The translations under genes and the position numbers were made by a program. DNA of 64,000 nucleotides, taken from positions 389,279-453,278 of the forward strand of contig CAZPQK010000001.1 of the NCBI GenBank assembly GCA_964588695.1. Reading direction: 5' to 3'. The DNA comes from CAZPQK01 sp964588695 (GTDB taxonomy: Bacteria; Krumholzibacteriota; Krumholzibacteriia; WVZY01; JAKEHA01). Under the pieces are notes generated by a model. The model ran no database searches and was not told the origin of the DNA. It was given only the letters and a program-made list of their open reading frames with translations. The stretch's first letter is position 1; each line of letters begins with the position of its first letter. Positions 14,902 through 24,475 of the stretch are shown here, one piece after another.

Positions 14902-16818
14902 ATGATCAGCGTAAATAATCTCTTCAAGTCGTTTGGCGAACAGAACCTTTTCGACGACCTGACGTTTAACGTCGGCCGCCGCGAGCGGATAGGCCTGGTC
15001 GGTCGTAACGGCCACGGCAAGTCGACACTGTTTCGCATTATCCTTGGCCAGGAAGCAGCCGAGTCCGGCGAGATTGTAATCCCCAAGCGCTACCGCCTGG
15101 GGTACCTGGAACAGCACATTGCGTTCACCAAAGAGAACGTCCTAGAAGAGGCGTGTCTGGGACTTCCTCAGGATCAACGCGACGAATACTGGCAAGCCGA
15201 GAAAATCCTTTTTGGGCTTGGCTTTGCCGAGGAAGACATGAGCCGTTCGCCACTGGTGTTTTCCGGCGGGTACCAGGTTCGCTTGAATCTTGCAAAGGTA
15301 CTCCTGTCGCAGCCCGATCTGCTTATGCTCGACGAACCCACGAACTACCTGGACGTTGTCTCTATCCGCTGGCTGGCGCGCTTTCTGGCGGGCTGGCGAG
15401 GCGAACTGATGCTGATCACTCACGACCGCGGATTCATGGACAGCGTCACCACGCACACCGTGGCGATCCACCGGCGCAAAGCGCGGAAAATAGAAGGAAC
15501 GACCAGTAAACTTTACGAACAGATCCTGCAGGACGAGGAGATATACGAAAAGACGCGCGCCAACGAAGAAAAGAAACGTAAGCAAACCGAGCGCTTCATC
15601 GAACGCTTTCGCGCTAAGAACACGTTGGCTACCCGAGTACAGTCGCGGATTAAGTCTCTGGAAAAACAAGAGCAGAAGGCTAAGCTCGAGAATATCGAAA
15701 CGTTAGACTTTCAGTTTAATTCGTCGGCATTCAACGCCCGGCAGATGATGACCGCTACCAACATCACTTTTGGCTACGACGAAACGCCGCTCATTGCGGA
15801 CTTTAGCCTGGACATCTATCGCAACGATCGCATCTGCATCATTGGCCAGAACGGTCGTGGAAAGTCCACTCTCTTGTCCCTGCTGGCCCAAGAACTTACG
15901 CCTGATGCTGGCGAAGTTTCTTGCCACCCCAAGCTTCAGACCGGCTACTTTGCGCAGACTAACACCGACACACTTCATCCTGGCAACGATGTGGTGCAAG
16001 AGATAATGTCGGCGTCAAGCGACTGTTTGCCGCAGACGGCTCGCGATGTCGCTGGCCGCTTGATGTTCGAAGGCGACAACGCGCTAAAGAAAATATCCGT
16101 ACTTTCCGGCGGAGAGAAAAGCCGGGTGATGTTGGGCAAGCTTTTGGTCTCGCCTACCCACTTGCTGTTTCTGGACGAACCCACCAACCACCTCGACATG
16201 GATAGCTGCGATTCGTTGTTGGCGGCGATCGACGCTTTTCCGGGCGCGGTCGTCATCGTAACTCACAACGAGACCTTTCTGCATACGGTAGCAACTCGCT
16301 TTGTCATATTCGACCGCGGTAGAGTGTTTCATTACGACCGAACGTATCAGGAGTTCCTGGACGAAATCGGTTGGGAAGTCGACGACTCGCTGAAGACCAA
16401 AAAGCCCGCGCCAACGCAGCACCACGACCACTCTGCCGTCACAGATCCAGAGCCGATTTCGATCGAAGTGGCGCCGGCGCCGAAGCCCAAGCCAAAACGC
16501 GTCGTCGACAAGAAAACGGCGCGACAGGAACGAGCCAAGTTGCTTAAGCAACGCGCCGCCGTCGTCGGTCCGCTGGAGAAACGAATCGAACAGATCGAGT
16601 CGGAGATCATGGAGTTGGAAGAAAGCTCGGAAGCACTTCTGGAGGAACTCAACAGCGCTTCCCTGTCGGGTGATGGCGACGCGATCGCAAAACTCTCGCG
16701 CCAGTCGGCGGTCGCCAAGCAAAAAGTGGATGGTCTATTTGAAGAAATGGAAAAGCTCTCAGCGGAACGCGACTCGGCCGCGGCCGAATTCGATGAACGA
16801 CTTGCAGAGTTAGAATAG
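14902..16818 (+). CDS. ABC-F family ATPase (Uup/YheS-like)
   Basis: A 638-residue soluble protein with two ABC ATPase domains and no membrane segment; ABC-F proteins act on ribosomes to relieve stalling or to protect against antibiotics. Walker A sites are GRNGHGKS and GQNGRGKS, signatures FSGGYQVRL and LSGGEKSRV, Walker B/D-loops LMLDEPTNYLD and LFLDEPTNHLD. A lysine/glutamate-rich linker (about 210-250) joins the two halves. After a proline/lysine-rich spacer the last 130 residues form a predicted coiled coil (KTARQERAKLLKQ onward), as in Uup/YheS. The exact subfamily is not certain. It converges with rfbD, 4 nt apart. Confidence 0.9.
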   Translation: MISVNNLFKSFGEQNLFDDLTFNVGRRERIGLVGRNGHGKSTLFRIILGQEAAESGEIVIPKRYRLGYLEQHIAFTKENVLEEACLGLPQDQRDEYWQAEKILFGLGFAEEDMSRSPLVFSGGYQVRLNLAKVLLSQPDLLMLDEPTNYLDVVSIRWLARFLAGWRGELMLITHDRGFMDSVTTHTVAIHRRKARKIEGTTSKLYEQILQDEEIYEKTRANEEKKRKQTERFIERFRAKNTLATRVQSRIKSLEKQEQKAKLENIETLDFQFNSSAFNARQMMTATNITFGYDETPLIADFSLDIYRNDRICIIGQNGRGKSTLLSLLAQELTPDAGEVSCHPKLQTGYFAQTNTDTLHPGNDVVQEIMSASSDCLPQTARDVAGRLMFEGDNALKKISVLSGGEKSRVMLGKLLVSPTHLLFLDEPTNHLDMDSCDSLLAAIDAFPGAVVIVTHNETFLHTVATRFVIFDRGRVFHYDRTYQEFLDEIGWEVDDSLKTKKPAPTQHHDHSAVTDPEPISIEVAPAPKPKPKRVVDKKTARQERAKLLKQRAAVVGPLEKRIEQIESEIMELEESSEALLEELNSASLSGDGDAIAKLSRQSAVAKQKVDGLFEEMEKLSAERDSAAAEFDERLAELE

Positions 16819-16822
16819 AGTC

Positions 16823-17695
16823 TTAGCTGTCCTCGTCCCTACGCCGCTTCATATGGTCGACCAACGCGTCATGCCACGACCGCATCTCAGCGACACCCGC
16901 CTGCCGCATCCGATAATTATCCAGCACCGAGTACGCGGGGCGATTCGCCCTGGCGCCGAACTCGGCCGCCGTAGTTTCGCCGATGTCATGATCCATACCG
17001 GTCAACTCTGCAATCGTCTTGGCGAAACGATACCAGCTGCACTCGCCGGTTTGGGTCATGTGATACAGCCCATACGCATCGGTCTTTACCAGTTCAACAA
17101 GCGTGGGCGCCAGATCAGCAGTCGCCGTGGGGGTTAGTACCTGGTCGGTAACCACCTTCATTGGCTTCCCTGCCTTCACGAATTTGATAACCGTTTCCAC
17201 AAAGTTTCCGCCCCTGCCAGATCGAAACGGCGACATGCCGTAGAGCCCGGTCGTTCGCACGATAAAGTGCTTCGGTCCAGTAATGCGGGTCATGTTCTCC
17301 GCGGCGAGTTTGCCGACTCCGTACACCGACAGTGGATTAGGGCGATCGTCTTCGTCGTACGGCTTCTGCTTTTCTCCGTCGAACACGTAGTCGGTAGAAA
17401 TGTACACGTTCACTGCGTCGACTTCGCGGGCGGCGCGCGCAACGTTCCGAGCCCCGCCGGCATTAACAAGAAGCGTGCGCTCGGGTTCATCTTCGCACAG
17501 GTCCACTAAGTGAAACGCTGTAGTGTTGATTATAACCTCGGGTTCATGTTGGCGCGCCGCGGCCAGAACACCTTCGGCATCGGTAACATCGACATCTTCG
17601 CGGGCCAGGGCGATGCATGTCATGTCCGTGTCCTGCATCGTCAGGCGCAGGTCCGTTCCTAACTGGCCCTTCGCTCCCAGTACCATCACCTTCAT
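16823..17695 (-). CDS. rfbD: dTDP-4-dehydrorhamnose reductase
   Basis: A 290-residue NAD(P)H-dependent reductase that completes dTDP-L-rhamnose, the donor for surface polysaccharides. The N terminus has the Rossmann motif GAKGQLGTDL; STDYVFDGEKQKPYDEDD and VYGVGKLAAE supply the STDYVFDG signature and the Tyr-x3-Lys catalytic pair; RTTGLYG follows. The gene starts 3 nt after rfbC, so the two are one transcript. rfbA and rfbB are not in the window. Confidence 0.9.
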   Translation of the reverse strand: MKVMVLGAKGQLGTDLRLTMQDTDMTCIALAREDVDVTDAEGVLAAARQHEPEVIINTTAFHLVDLCEDEPERTLLVNAGGARNVARAAREVDAVNVYISTDYVFDGEKQKPYDEDDRPNPLSVYGVGKLAAENMTRITGPKHFIVRTTGLYGMSPFRSGRGGNFVETVIKFVKAGKPMKVVTDQVLTPTATADLAPTLVELVKTDAYGLYHMTQTGECSWYRFAKTIAELTGMDHDIGETTAAEFGARANRPAYSVLDNYRMRQAGVAEMRSWHDALVDHMKRRRDEDS

Positions 17696-17698
17696 AAA

Positions 17699-18274
17699 TT
17701 AACCTTCATACGTGAAGTTGTCGGACTCGGGGCGGGATAGCCACTCCGATAACGTCTGCGCGTCGCGGTCTTTGTCGGAAAGCGTCGGATTGTCGAACGG
17801 CCAGTCGATTCCAATCTCGGGATCGTTCCAAACAATTCCCGATTCGCCATGCGGGTTATATATTCCTGTGCACTTGTACTGAATCTCGGCGAAATCCGAC
17901 AGCACCGCAAACCCGCGTGCGAAGCCCGGCGGCGCGAACAACTGCAGCCTGTTGTCGGCCGACGCTTCGGTACCAAACCACTGCCCTAAAGTTGGCGACC
18001 CTTTGCGAATGTCCACGGCCACCAGAAACGCCGTCCCCACCGTCACGCGCATCAACTTGGCCATTTGTGGATCCCATTGAAAGTGCAGTCCGCGCACGAC
18101 GCCCTTACTGGATCCCGAATGGTTGTCCTGAACAAACTCCGTCGGCAAGCCGATGTCGGCAAACACGTCTTTACGAAACGCTTCCAAAAAAAATCCGCGA
18201 TGGTCACCAAACACCTGCGGCTCCAAAACCACGACATCGTCGGAAAGGTGTCGCGACACGATCTTCATTTCCAT
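17699..18274 (-). CDS. rfbC: dTDP-4-dehydrorhamnose 3,5-epimerase
   Basis: A 191-residue cupin-fold epimerase for the third step of dTDP-L-rhamnose synthesis. Diagnostic stretches are DHRGFFLEAF, FVQDNHSGSSKGVVRGLHFQ with the catalytic histidine, VDIRKGSPT, FAPPGFARGFAVLSD and YKCTGIYNP with the catalytic tyrosine. The ATG at 18274 is preceded on the minus strand by GGGAGG. It is the first gene of the rfbC-rfbD pair. Confidence 0.92.
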   Translation of the reverse strand: MEMKIVSRHLSDDVVVLEPQVFGDHRGFFLEAFRKDVFADIGLPTEFVQDNHSGSSKGVVRGLHFQWDPQMAKLMRVTVGTAFLVAVDIRKGSPTLGQWFGTEASADNRLQLFAPPGFARGFAVLSDFAEIQYKCTGIYNPHGESGIVWNDPEIGIDWPFDNPTLSDKDRDAQTLSEWLSRPESDNFTYEG

Positions 18275-18531
18275 AAAAAAAGGGACCTCCCTTGGGGGCG
18301 TCTCGGAGTGGTGGGTGGGAAAGCGGGGAGTCTACTACACCGCGAGCGAGCGGTCAACTCGTAGTGATTACTACAGTTGCAGCGCCGACAAGGGTAACAA
18401 TTGCCCGTCAGTGGGAAACAAAGTTCAGCCCTCCCGTGCCCGCACATCGGATCGGATCTCGTAACTCCGTGCAATCACGAGGCAAAGCAGTCACCCGCAT
18501 TGCTGGCCGCTTGATTGCAAACGTCCGCGCC
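18275..18531. other. Intergenic region between rfbC and the arylsulfotransferase-like gene
   Basis: The first part must hold the rfbC promoter and ribosome binding site. I find no convincing gene, repeat or terminator here. The following 110 bases hold a possible very small membrane protein, listed separately. Confidence 0.5.
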
Positions 18532-18642
18532 ATGAAACGTTCACGCCGACATATGATTCGCTACTGGTTGGACGAGCTGCGAATGGTCATCGCTTCGGCG
18601 GTGTTCTTTGCGCTGTTCATCGTCTACATGTTGTCGATCTAA
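18532..18642 (+). CDS. Possible 36-residue single-helix membrane protein
   Basis: A short frame with a basic start (MKRSRRHMIRYW) and a 19-residue hydrophobic helix (MVIASAVFFALFIVYMLSI), a plausible small inner-membrane protein. There is no recognisable ribosome binding site and the frame is open well upstream, so it may be chance. Confidence 0.25.
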   Translation: MKRSRRHMIRYWLDELRMVIASAVFFALFIVYMLSI

Positions 18643-18647
18643 AGAGC

Positions 18648-20435
18648 CTACTTCAGTAGAACCATCTTACGAGTAATGTTCTGGTTGCCCGCGACCAGGC
18701 GATAAAAGTAGACACCGGTGGCAACCGCGCGGCCGGCATTGTCGTGACCGTTCCACACTACCGAGTGTTCGCCCGCGGGCATCGCATCGCTTACCAACGT
18801 TCGCACCAGCCGCCCTTTGCTATCAAACACAGCGAGTGTCACGTCGACTCGTTGCGGTAGCGAGTACGAAATACTTGTCGTTGGGTTAAACGGATTGGGA
18901 TAGTTCTGCGCCAACGTCATCCCGACGCCGGCAACGACAACGCGCTGCGGCTGCGACACCACTTCGCCGTCGGCATCACGAACGCGCAACTGATAGGTAT
19001 ACGCGTTTCCGGATTGAACACCGCGATCGACAAACTCATACCGCTCCCGGCCGTTCAGCGCTTGCATGTCTACGCGTCGACTCGGCTCTCCTTCGGAGCC
19101 GCGAATCAACTCTACCGTGACCTCAGGCAGGTCTAAGACAAACGATGCGCTAACCTTGACGCTAACACCCTCCGCGCGAGCGTTAAAACTGGTGATCGTC
19201 GTCGGGACCGGATTCATGTCCCAGTAACGCAACGCTCCAAACACGCCGTTCCCGATCGGCTCAACGAATACCCACACTTTGGTTCCGTTGGGCGATACTT
19301 CGAAGATATTCCCTTCGACGCCTTCGCAAATTAGCGTGTTGCCGTTTGGCAATCGTTGTGCGCTTCCGTAACGAAGAGAATAGAACGTTTGATCTTCGGT
19401 GTATTCCCATTCCGGCTGCGCGGGGCCAAACGGCTCACCCGGGTCCTTTACAAAAAGCCCGTTTTCTGTAGGCGGCATGATCTCGACGACGCTCGACGAA
19501 TCTTCGTCAGTGCCGTCACGATTGCCGTTGTTGAATGCGATAATGCCACCGTAGCCGGGCGTGTTGGGGTCGATCCAATTGGCGCCATGCACTCCCCAGA
19601 ACACCTGGTCTTCTGGCCCACCGGCACCGTAGTTTTGCGGATTACCCCAGCGATACAGAATGTCGCCGCCTTTGCCGTGGTTGCCGCCCGTGTGTCCGGC
19701 GGCTTCGGCGGTGGTGGTGCTATGATCAATTACCAATATTTCGTTCAGCGCGCGCGCCGAAAACACGATAAGGTCGCGTTGCTCGTCGTAGTCGATCCAG
19801 TTGGCGTGGTCCCAACTCTCGCCACCTCCGCCCAAATCGATATCAACCAGCTCGGGGTGATCGGCGATAACACCAAAGTTTGGCTTAGCCGGGTCGTTGT
19901 CCTGAATAATGTGATCCCAGATTCGCCATTCCCAAACCAGGTTGGCATCGTTACTCCCAACCGGTTGAACTTCGACAATGTAGGTGGGTAGCAAACGCGC
20001 ACCCATCGGTTCGGTTCGTCCATCGGCAGTGGCTTCGGCCGCGGTCTTCACTTCCCAAGCAATTGCAAGGATGTTCCCGTTGGGCATGGGCTGGATGTCG
20101 TGATGTCCCTGGTACTCGCTTGTGGAAAGGAAGTAATCCCACACCACAACGTTGCTACTGTTGATGCGTTGCATGTGGCCGCCTGCGCCGCCGCCGCCAC
20201 TCACTGGTGCGGCTGGGTCACCTTGACCACGTATCACCGAGTTATCGGGCAACCAATAAACCGTGTGTCCGGCGCCGTTGGCGCCATCCCAACTTCCGAT
20301 TACGTTTTGGTTAATGTCGATGAGATAGGTGTTGGTGGAACGTAACGGAGTAATTAGCGTGTTGCCATTAAACGGGGACTGTGCGAAAGAAGGAACGGAT
20401 GCAAACAGCAAGACTGCGATCAGGGCGCGTCTCAT
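18648..20435 (-). CDS. Exported arylsulfotransferase-like protein with T9SS-type C-terminal domain
   Basis: A 595-residue protein with a signal peptide (MRRALIAVLLFASVPSFAQ). Residues 20-400 resemble the arylsulfotransferase (ASST) propeller: GHTVYWLPDN, HHDIQPMPNGNILAIAWE, SWDHANWIDYDEQRDLIVFSAR, HGANWID and RYGSAQRLPNGNTLICEG, with histidines placed as in that family. A fibronectin-like segment follows, then the C-terminal sorting domain starting QNYPNPFNPTTSISYSLPQ and closing TGVYFYRLVAGN with the end RKMVLLK. Enzymatic activity is not certain; such proteins in FCB bacteria are often only annotated by the fold. AGGAGA precedes the ATG. Probably surface-attached or released. Confidence 0.82.
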   Translation of the reverse strand: MRRALIAVLLFASVPSFAQSPFNGNTLITPLRSTNTYLIDINQNVIGSWDGANGAGHTVYWLPDNSVIRGQGDPAAPVSGGGGAGGHMQRINSSNVVVWDYFLSTSEYQGHHDIQPMPNGNILAIAWEVKTAAEATADGRTEPMGARLLPTYIVEVQPVGSNDANLVWEWRIWDHIIQDNDPAKPNFGVIADHPELVDIDLGGGGESWDHANWIDYDEQRDLIVFSARALNEILVIDHSTTTAEAAGHTGGNHGKGGDILYRWGNPQNYGAGGPEDQVFWGVHGANWIDPNTPGYGGIIAFNNGNRDGTDEDSSSVVEIMPPTENGLFVKDPGEPFGPAQPEWEYTEDQTFYSLRYGSAQRLPNGNTLICEGVEGNIFEVSPNGTKVWVFVEPIGNGVFGALRYWDMNPVPTTITSFNARAEGVSVKVSASFVLDLPEVTVELIRGSEGEPSRRVDMQALNGRERYEFVDRGVQSGNAYTYQLRVRDADGEVVSQPQRVVVAGVGMTLAQNYPNPFNPTTSISYSLPQRVDVTLAVFDSKGRLVRTLVSDAMPAGEHSVVWNGHDNAGRAVATGVYFYRLVAGNQNITRKMVLLK

Positions 20436-20549
20436 GACGGTCTCCTTGGGCTTGAAAACGTTCTGGGATAGCCGTTCCCCAAGTGTACCCGATTTGCGCT
20501 TTAGTGTTTTGAGATTCCCCAGAACTTTTGCGAACCGATTTCGTCGCGC

Positions 20550-22007
20550 CTACGATAAGCTGCGATGCTCTAACGCCGAAGTCGATTGGGAGAAGTTCCA
20601 ACCAGGAGGGGGATTAAACGCGTACCGCGCCTCGAGTTGCAGAAGGGGGATTTCGTCGCCGTCCAGACCAACAACGATCTTAGTTGGATCTGGCTCGTAT
20701 GGAAGCTGCAGATCGTCGACAACTTCCCTGAAGCCACTAAGCAGCCGAATTCGCTTGGGGTCGGCGCCGATCAAGATCGCAGCAGCGTAGTCAATGGCAT
20801 ACGAGTCCTCTCCAAAAAACAAGAAGCCACAATGTTCTGCGTCGGGGCGCAGCGGTCCATCACCCGACCCGCACACGATTCCATCAACCAGGTTAATGAG
20901 TCGGCGCTGGCGATTGCTGTGTAACTTACCGTCCATTCCCGCAAAATGACCGATACGATTGAGATCGTAGGTCATTCTCCAGACCGTATCATTGCCGTCC
21001 CATGCACCGTTCGTAATGAACGCGTCGGCTTTGCGACGGCTTGCTCGCTTATATGCCCGCGCCAATCGCCGTGCGACTTTCCACAAGTGCGGAAACCTAC
21101 TGAAGTACCTCTGGCGATACATACCACTGACATTGTTGTAAATGCTGGAAACAGCGTACTGATCACCGCCCTCGTTAGGCGATCCCACGCGGAAATGGGG
21201 CAGACAATCTTTGGATCCGATAATTCCGACAAGGTTTTTCAGTGCACACGTGATGCCAGCCTTCTGGTGCGTCTTTAGCTTTGGAACGTTAAACAAAACG
21301 TCGGCGTTCAGTATTGTGTTCGCGATGATATAGGAGTGTCTTCCGTGTCCGTGGTGCTTGTTGGTCTGGCTCGCGTCGTACTGGCCAACCGCGAACTTAC
21401 TTTCCGAAGTTGTAACATAAGATAGTGCACTCGCGTCACGGAGGTCGATTACTGAATAACCCAACGGATCGCCATCAACCTCGATAGTCTTTCTTAGAAA
21501 ACCGTTCGTGTCCTGCATTGATCGATGCATTCGTAGATCTCGCAGCTCTATTGTAGCCCCGCGCTCTTTCCAATAGGCTACCACCTTGGCAAGCCCGGTC
21601 GCCTGGATAATGTGGTCAAAGTCTGCCGTTTGCACCGGGCAATCGCATACCGTTACAGTCGCTCTCGGCGCTGCAAGGAAGATGTAGTCGAGGAGCGCGC
21701 GCACGATCGACGGATGAGTAACTAACGGGTCGTAGTCCTTCTCGGCATTGTCAATTACCAGGTTCGGCTTTACCACAACTGCGGATTGGTTAGAAACTAA
21801 CTCGCCAAACGGATTCCAATCGGCAGTCTCCGCACGGCCCGCATCCAAGCCGGCACGCAAAAACAAGGTGCGAACTGCTGCAAACACACTATTGCCTGGG
21901 TCGATTTCTCCAGTTGCATTACCGAATTCTGGATAACGCTTGTCGGGGTGGAACGGAGCTGTACGCGGATAACGCAGTTCCGGCTTGTGATACACGAAAG
22001 TGCTCAC
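20550..22007 (-). CDS. DUF362 family protein
   Basis: A 485-residue protein with DUF362 signatures: VVKPNLV near the N terminus, VTHPSIVRALLDYI, a metal-site-like VCDCPVQTADFD, VPKLKTHQKAGITCALKNLVGIIGSKDCLPHFR, and NLVDGIVCGSGDGPLRP. DUF362 proteins are of unknown function, some carrying ferredoxin modules; none is present here. The GTG at 22007 lies within a GTGA overlap with the stop of the ATP-grasp gene and follows GGAGG at suitable spacing, so the two are translationally coupled. Coupling with an ATP-grasp enzyme suggests a small biosynthetic or modification pathway, possibly for a surface polymer or peptide. No signal peptide. Confidence 0.8.
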   Translation of the reverse strand: MSTFVYHKPELRYPRTAPFHPDKRYPEFGNATGEIDPGNSVFAAVRTLFLRAGLDAGRAETADWNPFGELVSNQSAVVVKPNLVIDNAEKDYDPLVTHPSIVRALLDYIFLAAPRATVTVCDCPVQTADFDHIIQATGLAKVVAYWKERGATIELRDLRMHRSMQDTNGFLRKTIEVDGDPLGYSVIDLRDASALSYVTTSESKFAVGQYDASQTNKHHGHGRHSYIIANTILNADVLFNVPKLKTHQKAGITCALKNLVGIIGSKDCLPHFRVGSPNEGGDQYAVSSIYNNVSGMYRQRYFSRFPHLWKVARRLARAYKRASRRKADAFITNGAWDGNDTVWRMTYDLNRIGHFAGMDGKLHSNRQRRLINLVDGIVCGSGDGPLRPDAEHCGFLFFGEDSYAIDYAAAILIGADPKRIRLLSGFREVVDDLQLPYEPDPTKIVVGLDGDEIPLLQLEARYAFNPPPGWNFSQSTSALEHRSLS

Positions 22008-23041
22008 GCGTAAACCTCCACCTCGCGCCGGAGATATGTTGCGACCCCGTAAGCGAACGCACCATGCAAACTGGGATCGGTATCGACCCGCTTCCAAGTA
22101 CTTTCTTTTACAAAATAGTGCGGGGCAAACATAGCGGTGCGCGGCCCAAAACTACAGGCTTGGAATTCGAACAGGTAGCACTCTCGGTTCTTAATCCCAA
22201 TGTCCATTTGCAGGAACGGTGTGCCGAGCTTCCGGCGGCACTCTAAAGCGAACTCAAGAACTTCTTCGGGGGGTGTTTCAAACGCAAACCGACCCGACCC
22301 GCTCGCACGAAAATCATTCGGCCTGGTCTTGCGATTCAGAACGTAAACCCGATCGTAGAAAACGATTGCCTTCCAATCTTCACCGAGGCCGCCGATAAAC
22401 TCCTGAAGCACGAAGGGGCGTGTATGAAGGGACTCACTGTCAAGGTGGTTCCGGTAGGTTGCAAACTTTCGACGACTTAACTTCTTGTGTGCGTTGATCC
22501 GAAAATAGTCTGGACGTCGGCAGTGTTTTAGAATCTTACGCTTTAGATCGTTAAAGTTCTTGACTAGGCTTACATTCTTAGAGCCACTGCCGTGAGCAAG
22601 TTTGAACACGGCGGGAAATCGCAACCGGTCGCGAGCGGCGACCGCCTCTTCAAGCGACCCGAAACACTCCGCCGTCGGCCCGCCGAGCCGATACCTTCGT
22701 TTTACATTTTCCTGGAATACCTTGTCGTTGTGGCACATTAGTAGGTCCACAGACGGCATGACTAGATTCCGTTCGCTAAGAAAATAGACGGCGGATCTAA
22801 TAAACGACTCGTATAGCTGCTCTTCGTTTCCCGTATACAGAACCGCGCGGCCCTCCCAGTCGGTCGCGAAACGGAATAAGTCGGCGACTTGCACTACCTC
22901 GGCCGTAATCCCATGCTCGGTGAAGCTGCTGACCAGTCCGGACACGTCGATCGACGTCCAACTATACAGGTCCTGACGGTACGCGTTCTTATAGTCGGTT
23001 GCGACAACGAGCTGATTTGCGTCCTTAACTTTAACGGGCAA
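22004..23041 (-). CDS. ATP-grasp domain protein
   Basis: A 345-residue protein. The N-terminal pre-ATP-grasp part ends at LLMCHNDKVFQENVKRR; the grasp fold follows with FPAVFKLAHGSGSKNVSLV (ATP-binding lysine and glycine loop), FVLQEFIGGLGEDWKAIVFYDRVYVLNRK, and LQMDIGIKNRECYLFEFQACSFGP, which carries acidic metal ligands. ATP-grasp enzymes join a carboxylate to an amine or thiol through an acyl phosphate. The substrate is unknown; the fold variant resembles RimK/tubulin-ligase-like enzymes. The TTG at 23041 follows GAGG at 8-nt spacing. It overlaps the DUF362 gene by 4 nt. Confidence 0.8.
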   Translation of the reverse strand: MPVKVKDANQLVVATDYKNAYRQDLYSWTSIDVSGLVSSFTEHGITAEVVQVADLFRFATDWEGRAVLYTGNEEQLYESFIRSAVYFLSERNLVMPSVDLLMCHNDKVFQENVKRRYRLGGPTAECFGSLEEAVAARDRLRFPAVFKLAHGSGSKNVSLVKNFNDLKRKILKHCRRPDYFRINAHKKLSRRKFATYRNHLDSESLHTRPFVLQEFIGGLGEDWKAIVFYDRVYVLNRKTRPNDFRASGSGRFAFETPPEEVLEFALECRRKLGTPFLQMDIGIKNRECYLFEFQACSFGPRTAMFAPHYFVKESTWKRVDTDPSLHGAFAYGVATYLRREVEVYA

Positions 23042-23125
23042 TCTGAATTCCTCGGTGTTTGGTAGGGCTTATGCTTTTGAGCACTTTATCGTCGCGCTGC
23101 AATGGGAGTGTACTCCATATCGCTG

Positions 23126-24400
23126 TTATTCCCCGTTCTTTTCTTCCCGCTGTTCGCGCTCCAGCTCTAATCGATCCTGTCCCGGGCGAAGGTCTGGCGC
23201 GCGACCGCGCGCCATCCCCCTGTGGATGCTCTCGCTGCCGAACCGGTCCTGCAACTGATCGATAATGGAATCCAGTTTGGTTTCCTTGCGATCTTCCGTC
23301 GTACTGAGATTGCTGTCGTCGTCCAGGTTGTCAAAGAGTGTCGGATTGACTTCTTTTGGCGAGACTAGATTCGATACCGACACCCCAATCAGGCGCAATG
23401 CGCGTCCTTTGCGCTCCAAACGAACATCCAGCAACTCGCGAGCGGCATCGCGGATCGTGCGAGTGTGATCGCTGGGCGAAGGCAAGGTGATCGCGCGAGT
23501 CACGGTGGTAAAGTCAGCATAGCGCGCCTTTAGGTTTACGGTATTGGCCAGATACCCGTGCTCGCGCAGACGCCTGGCAACTTGTTCGGCAAAGCGGTCG
23601 ACAGTGCTGCGCAGACGATCCGCGTCGGCGATGTCTTTGTTGAAGGTTGTCTCGTGTCCAATCGATTTGGAACCCGCGCCGGTTACAACCGCGCGATGAT
23701 CTTTTCCCTGCGCCAGGTTGCGCAAACGGGCGGCGTTGGAGCCGACAATCTTTTCAAGTTGTTCGATAGGCATCTCCAGCAAATGCCGAACCCGCATAAT
23801 ACCCGCAGCCGCCAGGTTCGCCTGCGTCACTTTGCCGACACCCCACAACCGTTTCACCGGGAGATCGGCCAGACGCTCGGCGGCGTCTTCTTGCGTAAAC
23901 ACGGTAAAGCCATCGGGCTTTTCCAGGTCGCTAGCAAGTTTTGCGAGAAATTTGTTGGGCGCCACGCCGACCGACGCGACCAGGCCAACTTCGGTTTTGA
24001 TGGCGTGTTTAATTTCGCGACCGATGGTTACTGCGTCGCCGAACAGTTTCTGACTGCCGGTGACATCCAGAAATGCCTCGTCCAAAGAAAGCGGTTCGAC
24101 CAATGGAGTGTAGCGATGAAAGATGGCGCGAATGTCGCGCGACAGTTCGGCGTAGCGACTCATGCGTGGCGAGACGACGATCGCTTGTGGGCACAGCTGC
24201 ATGGCCCGGTAGGCGCTCATCGCACTATGGACACCAAATTTCCTAGCCTCGTACGACGCTGCCGACACCACACCGCGCCCCTCTATAGACCCGCCCACAA
24301 TCACAGGTTTGCCCTTTAGCGACGGGTCATCCATCACCTCCACCGAGGCGTAGTAGGCGTCCATATCGACGTGAAGAATTGCGCGCGAAGTGTCGGGCAT
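23126..24400 (-). CDS. dinB: DNA polymerase IV (Y family)
   Basis: A 424-residue translesion polymerase. Hallmarks: ILHVDMDAYYASVEV with the first metal aspartate, KPVIVGGSIEGRGVVSAASYEARKFGVHSAM, EPLSLDEAFLDVTGS with the catalytic SLDE, VASVGVAPNKFLAKLAS and the helix-hairpin-helix LPVKRLWGVGKVT. The little-finger domain follows. Beyond it is a charged tail of about 60 residues (DDDSNLSTTEDRKETK onward) rather than a short beta-clamp peptide. The ATG at 24400 is used; a TTG two codons upstream is possible. No SOS box was recognised. Confidence 0.93.
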   Translation of the reverse strand: MPDTSRAILHVDMDAYYASVEVMDDPSLKGKPVIVGGSIEGRGVVSAASYEARKFGVHSAMSAYRAMQLCPQAIVVSPRMSRYAELSRDIRAIFHRYTPLVEPLSLDEAFLDVTGSQKLFGDAVTIGREIKHAIKTEVGLVASVGVAPNKFLAKLASDLEKPDGFTVFTQEDAAERLADLPVKRLWGVGKVTQANLAAAGIMRVRHLLEMPIEQLEKIVGSNAARLRNLAQGKDHRAVVTGAGSKSIGHETTFNKDIADADRLRSTVDRFAEQVARRLREHGYLANTVNLKARYADFTTVTRAITLPSPSDHTRTIRDAARELLDVRLERKGRALRLIGVSVSNLVSPKEVNPTLFDNLDDDSNLSTTEDRKETKLDSIIDQLQDRFGSESIHRGMARGRAPDLRPGQDRLELEREQREEKNGE

Positions 24401-24475
24401 AGGCAAATGGTATCGAGTCGTCCCGAGCGGGTCAAATCTCGTGCGTAGGTCGCCAGCCCTGACTATACTACTGCA

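Noticed and set aside
16084..16722. A 212-codon minus-strand frame
   Set aside because: Antisense to the coiled-coil end of the ABC-F gene; no initiation site or motif.
16818..18274. A complete dTDP-rhamnose biosynthesis cluster
   Set aside because: Only rfbC and rfbD are present; no rfbA or rfbB is within the window.
23558..24319. A 253-codon plus-strand frame
   Set aside because: Antisense to dinB, whose catalytic motifs are complete.
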